From Bacteroidetes bacterium GWF2_40_14 (GTDB taxonomy: Bacteria; Bacteroidota; Bacteroidia; Bacteroidales; UBA932), in contig MEOK01000038.1 of assembly GCA_001769195.1 (NCBI GenBank), positions 93,415-157,414 of the forward strand: a DNA stretch of 64,000 bases. The letters run 5' to 3'. Shown in pieces: positions 47,321 through 57,156 of this stretch. The notes under the pieces are model-generated. The model saw only the letters and a list, made by a program, of their open reading frames with translations, did not search any database and was not told where the DNA came from. Both the position numbers and the translations under genes were made by a program. Each line of letters starts with the position of its first letter. Position 1 is the first letter of the stretch.

Positions 47321-48710
47321 TACCGGCTTTGTATACAGCCATTGCACGCAATCGTGCAGTTGTGTGATCTACAATGGGTCTTGGATATTCCGATGGATTG
47401 TCGAATTCCGGAACCCATTTTCTAATATAAATATTATCAGGATCAAATTTCTTTGTCTGTAATTCGGGGTTGAATATTCTGAAATATGGAGCAGCATCAC
47501 ATCCGCAGCCAGCTGCCCATTGCCAGTTTCCATTGTTTGCAGAGAGATCGTAGTCAAGAAGTTTTGCGGCAAAATAACTCTCCCCGATTTGCCAGTTGAT
47601 AAGCAGATGTTTGGCAAGGAAACTTGCAGTAATCATTCTCACCCTGTTATGCATGAATCCTGTCTGGTTAAGTTCCCGCATTCCTGCATCAACAATTGGA
47701 TAACCTGTCTCTCCCTTGCACCATTTTTCCAGTTCCCTCTCGTCATTCCTCCATGAAATATAACTGTACCTCCTTTTAAATGGACCATCTGCCGCATATG
47801 GAAAATGATATATGACTGACTTGAAAAACTCACGCCATATCAACTCTCCAAGCCAGGTGTTGTTTAGCTCAATTGCTGAGCGGACAAGACCGCGAATGCT
47901 GATTGTGCCGAATCTTATATGTACACTTAGACGTGTAGTTCCGTTCTCATTAGCGGGATCGTTCCTGGTATTGTGGTAGCCTGCAATTATTGAATTTATA
48001 ATGCACGGTTTTGTGAAAATATTTCCAGATGGGATAAACCCTATTTCATCGAGGGCTGGCAAGTTTTTGAATAGTTTAAGAGAACCATATTCAAAGCGGT
48101 TCAGTTCTGACAATTGTTGCATGTCAGATGACATTACAAAGTTATCTGTCTGCTCTTCGGATGGCCAATATTTCAGATGGGTTACAGGCTCATTATTTAG
48201 TTTATTGAGCCATTGTCTTGAATATGGTGTGTATACTGTATATGGTTGTCCATCAGGTTTAAGAATATCGTCTTTTGAGAAAATAACCTGATCTTTAAAG
48301 CATTGAAAAGTTATTCCTCTGTTTTTGAGCAGCAAGGCAATTTTCACGTCTCTCTCTACAGCATATGGTTCATAATCATCGTTGCAGAAAACTGAGGAGA
48401 CATCGAATTCAGAAGATATGAATTCAAACGCAGCTTCCGGGGCATCATAAATATACAGAATTGAGCCCTCTCCGGAACAAAATCCTTTTAACTGGGAGAT
48501 TTCCATTTCCAGTCGTAAAAGGGCCTGATGTATGAAATCTACCCTTCTGTCGCGTCTGTCCGGGAGTTGATTGAGGATTGTTGTGTCGAATATGAAAAGA
48601 GACAATACCCTTAACCCGGATCTTAGTGCCTCATACAAACCTCGGTTGTCTTCCAGCCTGAGATCGTTTCGAAACCAGAATATGTTGATTTTTTCCTTTA
48701 GCATAATCAT
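47307..48710 (-). CDS. phrB: Deoxyribodipyrimidine photolyase (class I CPD type)
   Basis: A 467-residue photolyase/cryptochrome. N-terminal antenna domain starts NIFWFRNDLRLEDNRGLYEA; the FAD domain has LIWREFFKSVIYHFP, GETGYPIVDAGMRELNQTGF, HNRVRMITASFLAKHLLINW and NNGNWQWAAGCGCDAAPYFR. It repairs UV dimers using light and FADH. Its ATG overlaps the nadD stop as ATGA, so it is the last gene of a creatininase-gmk-nadD-phrB operon. A photolyase hints at a habitat with some light exposure, but this is weak. Confidence 0.95.
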   Translation of the reverse strand: MIMLKEKINIFWFRNDLRLEDNRGLYEALRSGLRVLSLFIFDTTILNQLPDRRDRRVDFIHQALLRLEMEISQLKGFCSGEGSILYIYDAPEAAFEFISSEFDVSSVFCNDDYEPYAVERDVKIALLLKNRGITFQCFKDQVIFSKDDILKPDGQPYTVYTPYSRQWLNKLNNEPVTHLKYWPSEEQTDNFVMSSDMQQLSELNRFEYGSLKLFKNLPALDEIGFIPSGNIFTKPCIINSIIAGYHNTRNDPANENGTTRLSVHIRFGTISIRGLVRSAIELNNTWLGELIWREFFKSVIYHFPYAADGPFKRRYSYISWRNDERELEKWCKGETGYPIVDAGMRELNQTGFMHNRVRMITASFLAKHLLINWQIGESYFAAKLLDYDLSANNGNWQWAAGCGCDAAPYFRIFNPELQTKKFDPDNIYIRKWVPEFDNPSEYPRPIVDHTTARLRAMAVYKAGITEL

Positions 48711-49240
48711 GCCTTAAGATAGGAGAGGTCCTTGCCATCTGCCTCTCCCTCCCGTATCTGAGTTGAAGAGACATCTATCTCAGGAGCATCAATAAGCCTG
48801 GCACCATACCTCTTGCACAGCTCTTCACCATCGAACCCGCTGCGGGGATATACCCATACCTGATACTCTTTAAGAAGATTTTCCCAGTGTTTCCATTGTT
48901 CGATAATTGCAAGATTGTCTGCGCCGATTATAAGAATAAATTCATTATGAGGTTCCAGAGAACTTAATTTCCTTAATGTGGAGATAGTGTATAAGGGGAC
49001 AGGCAAAGAAAATTCAATGTCCGATACAACTACCTTATTTCCAAGATGCCGTGCGGAACACCTTACATGTTCCAGCCTGTCGGCACTGTTGTTAACCTGT
49101 GCTTTATCCTTTAAGGGATTCTGAGGGCTCACAACCAGTCTTAGCTGATCTATCTCACCATTGTCCAGAAGGTATTTACATATGGCTATGTGGCCTATAT
49201 GCAGAGGGTTGAATGATCCAAAAAAGAGAGCAACACGCAT
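48707..49240 (-). CDS. nadD: Nicotinate-nucleotide adenylyltransferase
   Basis: A 177-residue NadD that adenylylates nicotinate mononucleotide to deamido-NAD. The nucleotidyltransferase motif GSFNPLHIGH is at residues 8-17 and the C-terminal motif VSSTQIREG near the end. It lies 15 bp after gmk and overlaps phrB by 4 bp. It completes the salvage route begun by pncA and pncB elsewhere in the window. Confidence 0.95.
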   Translation of the reverse strand: MRVALFFGSFNPLHIGHIAICKYLLDNGEIDQLRLVVSPQNPLKDKAQVNNSADRLEHVRCSARHLGNKVVVSDIEFSLPVPLYTISTLRKLSSLEPHNEFILIIGADNLAIIEQWKHWENLLKEYQVWVYPRSGFDGEELCKRYGARLIDAPEIDVSSTQIREGEADGKDLSYLKA

Positions 49241-49255
49241 TTATTTAATTTTAGA

Positions 49256-49828
49256 CTATGGTTTTTCCGAGTAAAAATTTTCTACAAGCTTTTCTGCCTC
49301 TTTCAGGCAAATGTCGAGGTTCTCATTTACCAGAACCCTGTCGAAATATTTGGCAAATGTTAACTCCTCATTTGCTTTTGCCACTCTTTTGTCAATAGTG
49401 TCGGCAGAATCTGTGCCTCTTGCCAGCAATCTTTCCCTGAGAATATTAATGGACGGGGGCTGTACAAAAACAGCAAGCGCACTGTGGCCGTACAACTTTT
49501 TCAGGTTTACCCCACCTTTTACATCAATGTCAAAGACAACGATCTTACCTGCCAACCATATCCGTTCAACTTCGCTCTTTAGTGTGCCATAGAATGAACC
49601 TGAGTATACCTCTTCATACTCGACAAAATTGCCAGCTTCTATCCTTTTAACGAAATCTGTTTTGTCAAGAAAAAAATAGTCATGGCCATTCACCTCTTCT
49701 CCTCTGGGCAAACGCGATGTTGCAGAGACAGAAAACTCCAAAAATGGATATTTGTCAAGCAGATGGCGCACTATCGTTGTTTTTCCGGCCCCGGATGGAG
49801 CGGAGAATATCAGAACCTTGTTATTCAT
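49256..49828 (-). CDS. gmk: Guanylate kinase
   Basis: A 190-residue enzyme phosphorylating GMP to GDP. P-loop SAPSGAGKTT at residues 8-17, GMP-binding segment FSVSATSRLPRGEEVNGHDYFF, and VVFDIDVKGGVNLKK. The ATG at 49828 gives the usual N-terminus MNNKVLIFSAPSG; an upstream in-frame ATG would add 12 residues inside the creatininase gene. It overlaps that gene's end by 8 bp. Confidence 0.96.
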   Translation of the reverse strand: MNNKVLIFSAPSGAGKTTIVRHLLDKYPFLEFSVSATSRLPRGEEVNGHDYFFLDKTDFVKRIEAGNFVEYEEVYSGSFYGTLKSEVERIWLAGKIVVFDIDVKGGVNLKKLYGHSALAVFVQPPSINILRERLLARGTDSADTIDKRVAKANEELTFAKYFDRVLVNENLDICLKEAEKLVENFYSEKP

Positions 49829-50585
49829 ATTGATCACGTTCGCTTTTAACTTTAGACAAATCATTTAAAAACCGGGCAATTTTTTCAGTACAGCATTTTA
49901 AGAATCTTTCACCTTTTTCAGGAGTTGCACCTATAGGATTCCCAACACCGGTATCATCTGAAATATATATCCACCTTCTTGGAGTCCACGCCCATTTTTC
50001 CTTGAACCCATCAATCGCAAATTTCCGCTCTTTGCCATCACCTGCCTCCTCAAGAGGAAGTACTAGATCAGGGGCAACATACTGCATACATGATGTCTCA
50101 AGCTCTCCTGCATGGTCGCCCGCCTCCTTGAAGAACCCATCAGGTTTACATGCTGTCCACCAATTTATTGCGCTCATGAGAATATGCGGATATTCAAGAG
50201 AGAGTTCCCTGATTATGGGAACGAATGCGTTACCACCGTGAGCATTAAGTATGACTAACTTTTTTATGCCATGCTTGTCCAGGACCTCAAGAATATCTCT
50301 TACAATAGCTATTTGAGTGGACGGTCTCATGTTCATACAGAGCTTCACCTCCATCTGTCCGGTATTAACACCATATGCAATCGACGGCAGAACAATACAG
50401 CCTGCACCATTCCTATTTGCAATTTCCGCAGCATCAGCCGCAACTTTCTCTGCTAAAATGGTATCAGTTCCGTAGGGAAGATGATAGTTATGTGCCTCTG
50501 TGGCTCCCCATGGTAAAATTGCTATGTTAAATGACTCATCTTTAACTGTTTTCCAGTTAGATTCCTGTAATACATGAGGTTTCAT
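49821..50585 (-). CDS. Creatininase-family amidohydrolase
   Basis: A 254-residue protein of the creatininase fold. Metal-site motifs are complete: LPWGATEAHNYHLPYGTD (Glu, His, Asp), NAHGGNAF and AGDHAGELETSCM (His, Glu). Relatives act on creatinine or on formamide intermediates of riboflavin and F420-like pathways; the actual substrate is not clear. The ATG at 50585 follows a TAACTTTG box by 17 bp. First gene of the operon with gmk, nadD and phrB. Confidence 0.88.
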   Translation of the reverse strand: MKPHVLQESNWKTVKDESFNIAILPWGATEAHNYHLPYGTDTILAEKVAADAAEIANRNGAGCIVLPSIAYGVNTGQMEVKLCMNMRPSTQIAIVRDILEVLDKHGIKKLVILNAHGGNAFVPIIRELSLEYPHILMSAINWWTACKPDGFFKEAGDHAGELETSCMQYVAPDLVLPLEEAGDGKERKFAIDGFKEKWAWTPRRWIYISDDTGVGNPIGATPEKGERFLKCCTEKIARFLNDLSKVKSERDQYE

Positions 50586-50601
50586 AATTTTCAATTTATA
50601 A

Positions 50602-50630
50602 GCAAAGTTAGATTTTTATGTTAACTTTGC
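50602..50630. promoter_or_regulatory. Mirror-image -7 boxes between creatininase and fba
   Basis: TAACTTTG occurs on the minus strand at 50610-50603 and on the plus strand at 50622-50629, forming a 9-bp inverted repeat GCAAAGTTA/TAACTTTGC with an 11-base gap. Each faces its own gene, so the pair reads as two divergent promoters, but it could also be a dimeric operator. Confidence 0.55.
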
Positions 50631-50663
50631 CGCGAAAAGGTTTAATAATAAATTTTAGATATT

Positions 50664-51626
50664 ATGATTTCATACAAAGAACTTGGTTTAGTAAACACAA
50701 AAGAACTATTTGCCAAAGCAGTAAAGGGCGGGTATGCAATTCCTGCTTTTAACTTTAACAATATGGAACAGATGCAGGCGATAATCTCGGCCTGTGTAGA
50801 GACAAAATCTCCGGTCATTCTGCAGGTATCAAGTGGTGCAAGAAAATATGCCAATCAGACACTACTACGTTATATGGCTCAGGGAGCAGTTGAATATGCC
50901 AAAGAGCTTGGTGCAAACATTCCCATAGTACTTCACCTTGATCACGGCGATACTTTTGATCTCTGTAAATCATGCATAGACATGGGTTTCTCTTCTGTCA
51001 TGATAGACGGTTCCCACCTTCCTTTTGACAAAAACATAGAGCTGACAAAACAGGTTGTAGAGTATGCTCATGCTCATGATGTTTCTGTAGAGGGTGAACT
51101 AGGAGTTCTGGCAGGCGTTGAGGATGAAGTATCTGCAGAACACCACACATATACACAACCCGAAGAGGTAGAAGAGTTTGTGAAAAAGACAGGTGTGGAC
51201 TCTCTAGCGATTTCAATTGGAACTTCTCATGGAGCTTTCAAATTTAAACCGGGACAGAATCCGGAAATCCGATTAGATATTCTTAAGGAAATTGAGGTGA
51301 GAATACCAGGGTTCCCAATAGTACTCCATGGTTCTTCAAGCGTGCCTCAGGATATCGTAGCAGAAATAAACAAATATGGTGGCAAACTAAAGGATTCAAT
51401 AGGAATTCCTGAGGACCAGCTAAGACAAGCTGCAGCCAGTGCCGTATGCAAGATTAATATCGACTCAGATGGTCGTCTTGCTATGACTGCTGCAATAAGA
51501 AAAGTTTTTGCTGAGAAGCCTGAAGAGTTTGACCCGCGTAAGTATCTTGGACCGGCACGTGACGCATTAAAGGCTCTTTACAAACACAAAATTCTGAATG
51601 TTCTGGGTAGTAACGACAAAATGTAG
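50664..51626 (+). CDS. fba: Fructose-bisphosphate aldolase, class II
   Basis: A 320-residue zinc-dependent aldolase splitting fructose-1,6-bisphosphate in glycolysis. Motifs: YAIPAFNFNNMEQMQAII, VLHLDHGDTFDLCKSCIDMG (catalytic Asp and zinc His), VEGELGVLAGVEDEV, AISIGTSHGAFK, IVLHGSSSVP and CKINIDSDGRLAM. Length and motifs fit the class IIB group. A strong intrinsic terminator follows. Confidence 0.97.
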   Translation: MISYKELGLVNTKELFAKAVKGGYAIPAFNFNNMEQMQAIISACVETKSPVILQVSSGARKYANQTLLRYMAQGAVEYAKELGANIPIVLHLDHGDTFDLCKSCIDMGFSSVMIDGSHLPFDKNIELTKQVVEYAHAHDVSVEGELGVLAGVEDEVSAEHHTYTQPEEVEEFVKKTGVDSLAISIGTSHGAFKFKPGQNPEIRLDILKEIEVRIPGFPIVLHGSSSVPQDIVAEINKYGGKLKDSIGIPEDQLRQAAASAVCKINIDSDGRLAMTAAIRKVFAEKPEEFDPRKYLGPARDALKALYKHKILNVLGSNDKM

Positions 51627-51655
51627 TTCATTCTTACAATCAGATATATAAATGG

Positions 51656-51681
51656 CGGCTGATTTTTCAGCCGTTTTTTTT
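51656..51681 (+). terminator. Intrinsic terminator of fba
   Basis: Stem CGGCTGA (51656-51662) and TCAGCCG (51667-51673), loop TTTT, then eight T residues. Confidence 0.92.
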
Positions 51682-51695
51682 GTTGAAATATTTAT

Positions 51696-51721
51696 TAGTT
51701 AGTCTAAACTAACTATATTTG
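51696..51721 (+). promoter_or_regulatory. marR operator overlapping its -7 box
   Basis: Inverted repeat TAGTTAGT-CTAA-ACTAACTA spans 51696-51715. Its right arm overlaps the -7 box TATATTTG at 51714-51721. The box ends only 4 bp before the marR ATG, so the transcript should start at or near the start codon. The layout fits autorepression by MarR. Confidence 0.7.
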
Positions 51722-51725
51722 CTGA

Positions 51726-52136
51726 ATGAATAATCTGATAAATATAATCGCAAGACTCTCCGATATTATGGGCCGTATGGAGGACAGGGCCAAGGAGCAA
51801 TATAACACAACAGGCTTGTCGCTGACTCAGATGCATTATCTGGAAACAATCGGCCATCTCAACAATCCCAGCCTAACAGAATTGTCAGCTGCACTAAATC
51901 TTTCTAAGCCAACTGTCACAGTTGCAATTGACAAGCTGATAGAAAAAGGTTGCGTTTACAAGGTACGCTCGGACAACGACAGAAGGAGCACCCACCTTCA
52001 CCTGACAGAAAACGGCAGGTTATTGAATCAAATGCATGATTTTGCACATCAATCCATTGCTGAACTTTTTACGAAAAATCTATCACATAAAGAGACTGAG
52101 CAACTTATAGAAATTATTGACAAAGCTATCAGATAA
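51726..52136 (+). CDS. MarR-family transcriptional regulator
   Basis: The protein has 136 residues. Winged helix-turn-helix from about 30 to 100: LTQMHYLETIGHLNNPSLTELSAALNLSKPTVTVAIDKLIEKG, then wing KVRSDNDRRSTHLHLTENG. It probably represses its own operon through the palindrome upstream, with the P-type ATPase gene as the regulated partner 7 bp downstream. The ligand may be the ion the pump moves or a stress compound; this is inference. Confidence 0.92.
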   Translation: MNNLINIIARLSDIMGRMEDRAKEQYNTTGLSLTQMHYLETIGHLNNPSLTELSAALNLSKPTVTVAIDKLIEKGCVYKVRSDNDRRSTHLHLTENGRLLNQMHDFAHQSIAELFTKNLSHKETEQLIEIIDKAIR

Positions 52137-52143
52137 ATATTGT

Positions 52144-54693
52144 ATGGAAAACAAAACATCACAAAAAAACTATCAAGGACTCTCGCAGGAGGAGGTAAAC
52201 GCTCGTCGTAGTAAATACGGACTTAACGAATTACCCTCTTCAAAAAACCGGGGAGCATTAAAAATAGCGGTTGGAATTCTAAAAGAACCGATGTTCCTTC
52301 TTCTGGTTGCTTGCGGTTCGTTATATCTGTTTCTTGGTGATATTCAGGAGGGTATTATGCTAATGAGTTTCGTTCTGGTAATCATGGGCATTGAATATTT
52401 CCAGGAAAGAAAAACCGAGAAGGCGCTTGATGCTTTAAAGGACCTGGCCAGTCCAAGGGCACTAGTGATAAGAGAAGGCGAGACATTTAGAATTGCTGGC
52501 AGGGAGGTAGTGATGGGAGACATTATAGTTCTACAGGAGGGTGACAGAGTACCTGCAGACGGCAGGGTACTTCATTGTGTGAACCTTTTGGCAGACGAAT
52601 CACTCCTGACCGGAGAATCAGTTTCCGTAAGAAAGAGAGAGTGGGAGGAGAACGATAGTGATTTTGTTCCGGGAGGAGACGATATTCCATGTGTATATTC
52701 GGGATCTATGATAGTACAGGGTAACGGAATTTTCGAAGTGACAGGTATAGGCATAAACACAGAAATTGGGAAAATTGGAAAAGCTTTGGAGAGTGTAAAG
52801 GAGGAACCAACAAAGCTAAACAGAGAGATGGGGGTTCTTGTAAAGAGACTTGCAATAATTGGTGTGATTCTTTGTGTGGCGGTTATTGGAATATATACTT
52901 TAACACGAGGAGATTTACTTCAGGGGTTTCTCGCAGGTATAACACTGGCAATGGCAATGTTGCCTGAAGAGTTTCCTGTTGTACTCACAGTATTTCTGGC
53001 AATAGGAGCTTGGAGAATATCAAAAAAATCTGTATTAACCAGAAAACCGGCTGCAATTGAGACACTTGGATCTGCTACTGTACTGTGTACAGACAAAACA
53101 GGTACCCTTACACAAAATAAAATGACAGTTAATTCTCTATATAATGGAGAAGAAGTTATAAATGTTTCTGTCATAAGAGATGTTCCTGAACAATATCATG
53201 AAATTATAGAGTATGGAATTCTTTCCAGCCAGGTAGATCCGTTTGATCCGATGGAAAAAGCCATTACAAATATTGGGTATAATTACCTTACTGACACTGA
53301 ACATATACACAATGACTGGATTATGGAGAAAGAATATCCTCTTTCCAAGGAGTTGCTTGCAATGTCGAGGGTATTTTCCAACCCATCAAGTCATGAACGA
53401 GTTATTGCGGCAAAAGGAGCTCCTGAGGCAATTTTTGATCTGTGCCACTTATGCAGCGAGAGTATATTGAAATATGAAAAGACAGTTTCCGGACTGGCAT
53501 CGGCAGGGCTCAGGATAATTGGAGTGGCAAAGGCTAAACTGACACCACGTGACCTACCGCAGATTCAACATGATTTTGATTTTGAGTTTGTTGGATTGAT
53601 AGGACTTTCGGACCCTATCAGAGAGAGTGTGCCCAAAGCAGTGGAAGAGTGTTATAAGGCTGGTATCAGAGTAATAATGATAACAGGTGATTATCCTGTG
53701 ACAGCAATAAATATTGGTAAGGAGATAGGACTTGCACACCCCGAACTTTGCATAACAGGTTCTGAACTACAGTTGATGAGTGAGGAGGAACTTTGCAAAA
53801 AGATTAAAGAAGTAAACATTTTTGCAAGGGTTGTTCCGGAGCAGAAGCTGAAAATTGTGAATGCTCTTAAGAAAAATGGTGAAATTGTTGCTATGACGGG
53901 AGATGGCGTCAACGATGCACCGGCATTGAAAGCAGCAAACATAGGAGTTGCAATGGGAGAGAAGGGTACGGATGTAGCCAGGGAGGCCTCTTCACTAGTT
54001 CTGATGGATGACAATTTTTCGTCAATTGTGGGAGCAGTTAAAATGGGGCGCAGAATATTTGACAACCTTCAGAAAGCTCTCAGTTATATTTTTGCAATAC
54101 ACGTTCCCATTGCCGGATTATCACTTATACCAGTGTTTTTTGCAGACCTTCCATTAATACTCTGGCCTGTTCATATTGTTTTCCTTGAACTGATCATTGA
54201 CCCGGCATGTTCAATAATATTCGAAGCTGAGAAAGAGGAGAAAAATGTAATGTCCAGACCACCCAAGGCAATTGACGAGCCCTTCTTTGGTATGGGGAAA
54301 ATATTGCTTAGTTGTTCGCAAGGAATTGGTATACTGATCATCACGCTATTAGTTTACTTTGTAGGCCTTGATCTCGGGTATTCAGAAAAGGCAGTCAGGA
54401 CGCTTACTTTTGTAACATTAATATCTTCAAATATAGCTGTAATATTATCGAACAGATCATGGTCGGAAAATATTTTCAGGATAATCCTTACTCCAAACAG
54501 TAGTGTAAAATGGGTTGTAGGGGGGGCCGGATTCTTTCTGATTCTGATACTGAACTCACCATTTTTAATAAGTCTTTTTCAGTTTGAAAGCATAAAATTT
54601 TCTGAAGCAATAATCTGCGTTCTTCTGGGGTTTTTAAGTATTATCTGGTTTGAAATTTACAAGGCAAGGAGGAAGAGAAGCGCAATAATATAA
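52144..54693 (+). CDS. P-type cation-transporting ATPase (P2-like)
   Basis: An 849-residue pump. Domains: cation ATPase N-terminus (GLSQEEVNARRSKYGLNELP), actuator with LLTGESVSV, helix 4 motif MLPEEFPVV, phosphorylation site CTDKTGTLTQNKM, hinge MTGDGVNDAPALKAANIGVAMG and C-terminal helices. It is in the calcium/metal P2 class, but helix 4 reads PEEFP where SERCA-like pumps have PEGLP, so ion specificity is uncertain (Ca2+, Mn2+ or another cation). I use the ATG at 52144; an upstream TTG lies in marR. Confidence 0.93.
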   Translation: MENKTSQKNYQGLSQEEVNARRSKYGLNELPSSKNRGALKIAVGILKEPMFLLLVACGSLYLFLGDIQEGIMLMSFVLVIMGIEYFQERKTEKALDALKDLASPRALVIREGETFRIAGREVVMGDIIVLQEGDRVPADGRVLHCVNLLADESLLTGESVSVRKREWEENDSDFVPGGDDIPCVYSGSMIVQGNGIFEVTGIGINTEIGKIGKALESVKEEPTKLNREMGVLVKRLAIIGVILCVAVIGIYTLTRGDLLQGFLAGITLAMAMLPEEFPVVLTVFLAIGAWRISKKSVLTRKPAAIETLGSATVLCTDKTGTLTQNKMTVNSLYNGEEVINVSVIRDVPEQYHEIIEYGILSSQVDPFDPMEKAITNIGYNYLTDTEHIHNDWIMEKEYPLSKELLAMSRVFSNPSSHERVIAAKGAPEAIFDLCHLCSESILKYEKTVSGLASAGLRIIGVAKAKLTPRDLPQIQHDFDFEFVGLIGLSDPIRESVPKAVEECYKAGIRVIMITGDYPVTAINIGKEIGLAHPELCITGSELQLMSEEELCKKIKEVNIFARVVPEQKLKIVNALKKNGEIVAMTGDGVNDAPALKAANIGVAMGEKGTDVAREASSLVLMDDNFSSIVGAVKMGRRIFDNLQKALSYIFAIHVPIAGLSLIPVFFADLPLILWPVHIVFLELIIDPACSIIFEAEKEEKNVMSRPPKAIDEPFFGMGKILLSCSQGIGILIITLLVYFVGLDLGYSEKAVRTLTFVTLISSNIAVILSNRSWSENIFRIILTPNSSVKWVVGGAGFFLILILNSPFLISLFQFESIKFSEAIICVLLGFLSIIWFEIYKARRKRSAII

Positions 54694-54699
54694 GAATGA

Positions 54700-55557
54700 C
54701 TATCTTGCAATACCTCCCATTATGTCCAGCAACTCATTTGTTATTGCCTGTTGACGGGTCTTATTGTATTGAACTGTGAGCTCCTGAATAAGCTTTGTTG
54801 CATTGTCAGAGGCAAGTTGCATCGCTACAGTACGAGCCGCATGTTCAGCTGCATTTGAATCTCTTAGTATAGCAAATATTTTAAAAGTAAGAACCTTGTC
54901 AATAAGCTCTTCTATAATTTTTTCTCTGCCTGGCTCAAAAATGTAATCAGCAGGATTACTTTTTTCTTCATTCAACGAATTTACAGGAAGGAAAATCTCT
55001 CGGGTAACAACCTGATTGGCAATAGTCTTGAAATGATTGTAAATAAGTTCTATCCTGTCCACTTTCTTTTCCCTGAAAAGAGACATTAACTCAATAGCTA
55101 GTTGTGAGCTTTGTGCGTATGTTGGTTTCTCTACCATGCCGTGATCTACTCTTTCTACAGGGTATTTTAGATGTATTAAGGTCTTTGAAATTTTTTTTCC
55201 AACAGGGAACAACATAATGTTCTCCTGGCCTAAATTCTTGTACTCCTCTATAACGCTCTTTATTTCTTTTTCAATATTTGAATTGAAGGCTCCGCACAAT
55301 GAGGAATTTGATGAAAGTGCCACTACAGCAATTCTTGAAACCGGACGGTTTTCTGTATAGGTAGATGTAAAATCGATTTGTCCGGCAACAGTCTCAATGA
55401 AAATTTCCTTAAGTGCTCTTTGATACGGACCCATACCAACAGCAGCAAGTTGTGAACGATGCAGCTTGACAGATGAAATCATTCTCATTGCAGATGTTAT
55501 CTTAAGGGTATTGTTTACCGAAGCAATCCTTCCCTTTACTTCTTTGAGCGATGCCAT
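54700..55557 (-). CDS. atpG: ATP synthase F1 gamma subunit
   Basis: The 285-residue central rotor stalk. Typical termini: MASLKEVKGRIASVNNTLKI with TSAMRMISSVKL, and at the end RQQAITNELLDIMGG. Last gene of the operon, 3 bp after atpA. It is convergent with the P-type ATPase gene, with 6 bp between stops. Confidence 0.97.
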   Translation of the reverse strand: MASLKEVKGRIASVNNTLKITSAMRMISSVKLHRSQLAAVGMGPYQRALKEIFIETVAGQIDFTSTYTENRPVSRIAVVALSSNSSLCGAFNSNIEKEIKSVIEEYKNLGQENIMLFPVGKKISKTLIHLKYPVERVDHGMVEKPTYAQSSQLAIELMSLFREKKVDRIELIYNHFKTIANQVVTREIFLPVNSLNEEKSNPADYIFEPGREKIIEELIDKVLTFKIFAILRDSNAAEHAARTVAMQLASDNATKLIQELTVQYNKTRQQAITNELLDIMGGIAR

Positions 55558-55560
55558 CTT

Positions 55561-57141
55561 CTATAATTTTTCTGAGGACCCGGTTAAAGAAAGAGCCACT
55601 TTCTCTATTGTAGATGTAACTTCATCATCAAGTATCCCTTGTCTTAATTTGTCCAAAACATCGGTACTTCTTATGCTGTTTAAAAAATTCACTTCAAAAT
55701 CAGGTACTTTACTCACAGGAATATTTTTCAAAAGACCATGTGTGCCACAGTAAAGAATTGCAATCTGCTCTTCAACAGGCATTGGGGAGTATTGAGGTTG
55801 AACAAGAAGGCGTGTGTTCTTCTGTCCTTTATCTATCGTCCTTGCAGTTACAGGATCCAGGTCTCCTCCGAATTTTGTAAAGGCCTCGAGTTCTCTGAAT
55901 TGAGCCTGGTCAATTTTTAAGGTACCTGCCACTTTTTTCATAGCTTTAATCTGGGCATTTCCACCCACACGAGATACTGATATCCCTACATTTATTGCAG
56001 GTCTGTTGCCCTGATTAAAAAGCGCAGTATCAAGAAATATCTGTCCATCGGTAATTGATATGACGTTTGTTGGAATATAGGCCGATACATCACCTGCCTG
56101 GGTCTCGATTATTGGCAGTGCAGTAAGAGATCCACCTCCTTTTACCTTGCCTTTCAATGTATCTGGAAGATCGTTCATTTTACATGCAACCTCCAGCTGA
56201 TCAATTATCTTGGCCGATCTTTCAAGAAGCCTTGAGTGAAGATAGAAAATATCTCCCGGGTATGCTTCACGGCCCGAAGGGCGACGTAGTATAAGAGAAA
56301 GTTCACGATAGGCAACAGCTTGTTTTGTAAGGTCATCATAAACTACAAGTGCGTGGCGACCCGTATCCCTGAAATATTCTCCGATTGCTGCCCCTGAAAA
56401 TGGTGCAAAATATTGCATGGCAGCAGAATCAGAAGCTGTGGCGGCAATAACAACCGTATAACTCAAAGCTCCCTTCTCCTTTAGTAAATTTACAATTGAA
56501 GCTATTGTAGAACCTTTTTGGCCAATTGCAACATAGATGCAATAAACCGGTTTCCCGGCAAGAAAATTCTCTTTCTGATTTAGAATAGTATCAATCGCAA
56601 TAGATGTTTTACCCGTTTGACGGTCACCGATTATGAGCTCCCTCTGACCTCGCCCTATAGGTATCATTGCATCAATAGCCTTAAGTCCCGTCTGAAGTGG
56701 TTCGTTAACCGGTTGTCTGAATATTACCCCGGGTGCTTTTCTTTCCAATGGCATCCCGGTAAGATCTCCATTAATTGATCCTAGTCCGTCAAGTGGCTCT
56801 CCCATGGCATTGATCACACGTCCAAGCAAACCCTCACCAACATCTATGGAGGCTATCCGGCCTGTTCTTTTTACTCTGTCTCCCTCTTTTATATGGTCCG
56901 AGGGACCAAGTAAAACAACGCCAACGTTATCTTCTTCCAGATTCATCACAACTGCTTCCATACCATTGTCAAACTCAAGAAGTTCGTTTGACTCTGCATT
57001 AAGTAGTCCATATACTCTGGCAACACCGTCGCTAACTTGAAGTACGGTTCCAACTTCTTCAAAATTTAACCTGGCATTGATTCCCTGAAGCTGCATTTTC
57101 AATACTTCTGAAACCTCACTTATTTTAATATTTTCGGACAT
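55561..57141 (-). CDS. atpA: ATP synthase F1 alpha subunit
   Basis: A 526-residue catalytic-hexamer subunit. P-loop [26 protein letters not shown] and the signature [14 protein letters not shown] are all visible. Full usual length. It follows atpH by 15 bp. Confidence 0.99.
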   Translation of the reverse strand: MSENIKISEVSEVLKMQLQGINARLNFEEVGTVLQVSDGVARVYGLLNAESNELLEFDNGMEAVVMNLEEDNVGVVLLGPSDHIKEGDRVKRTGRIASIDVGEGLLGRVINAMGEPLDGLGSINGDLTGMPLERKAPGVIFRQPVNEPLQTGLKAIDAMIPIGRGQRELIIGDRQTGKTSIAIDTILNQKENFLAGKPVYCIYVAIGQKGSTIASIVNLLKEKGALSYTVVIAATASDSAAMQYFAPFSGAAIGEYFRDTGRHALVVYDDLTKQAVAYRELSLILRRPSGREAYPGDIFYLHSRLLERSAKIIDQLEVACKMNDLPDTLKGKVKGGGSLTALPIIETQAGDVSAYIPTNVISITDGQIFLDTALFNQGNRPAINVGISVSRVGGNAQIKAMKKVAGTLKIDQAQFRELEAFTKFGGDLDPVTARTIDKGQKNTRLLVQPQYSPMPVEEQIAILYCGTHGLLKNIPVSKVPDFEVNFLNSIRSTDVLDKLRQGILDDEVTSTIEKVALSLTGSSEKL

Positions 57142-57156
57142 ATAATATTCTATTTT

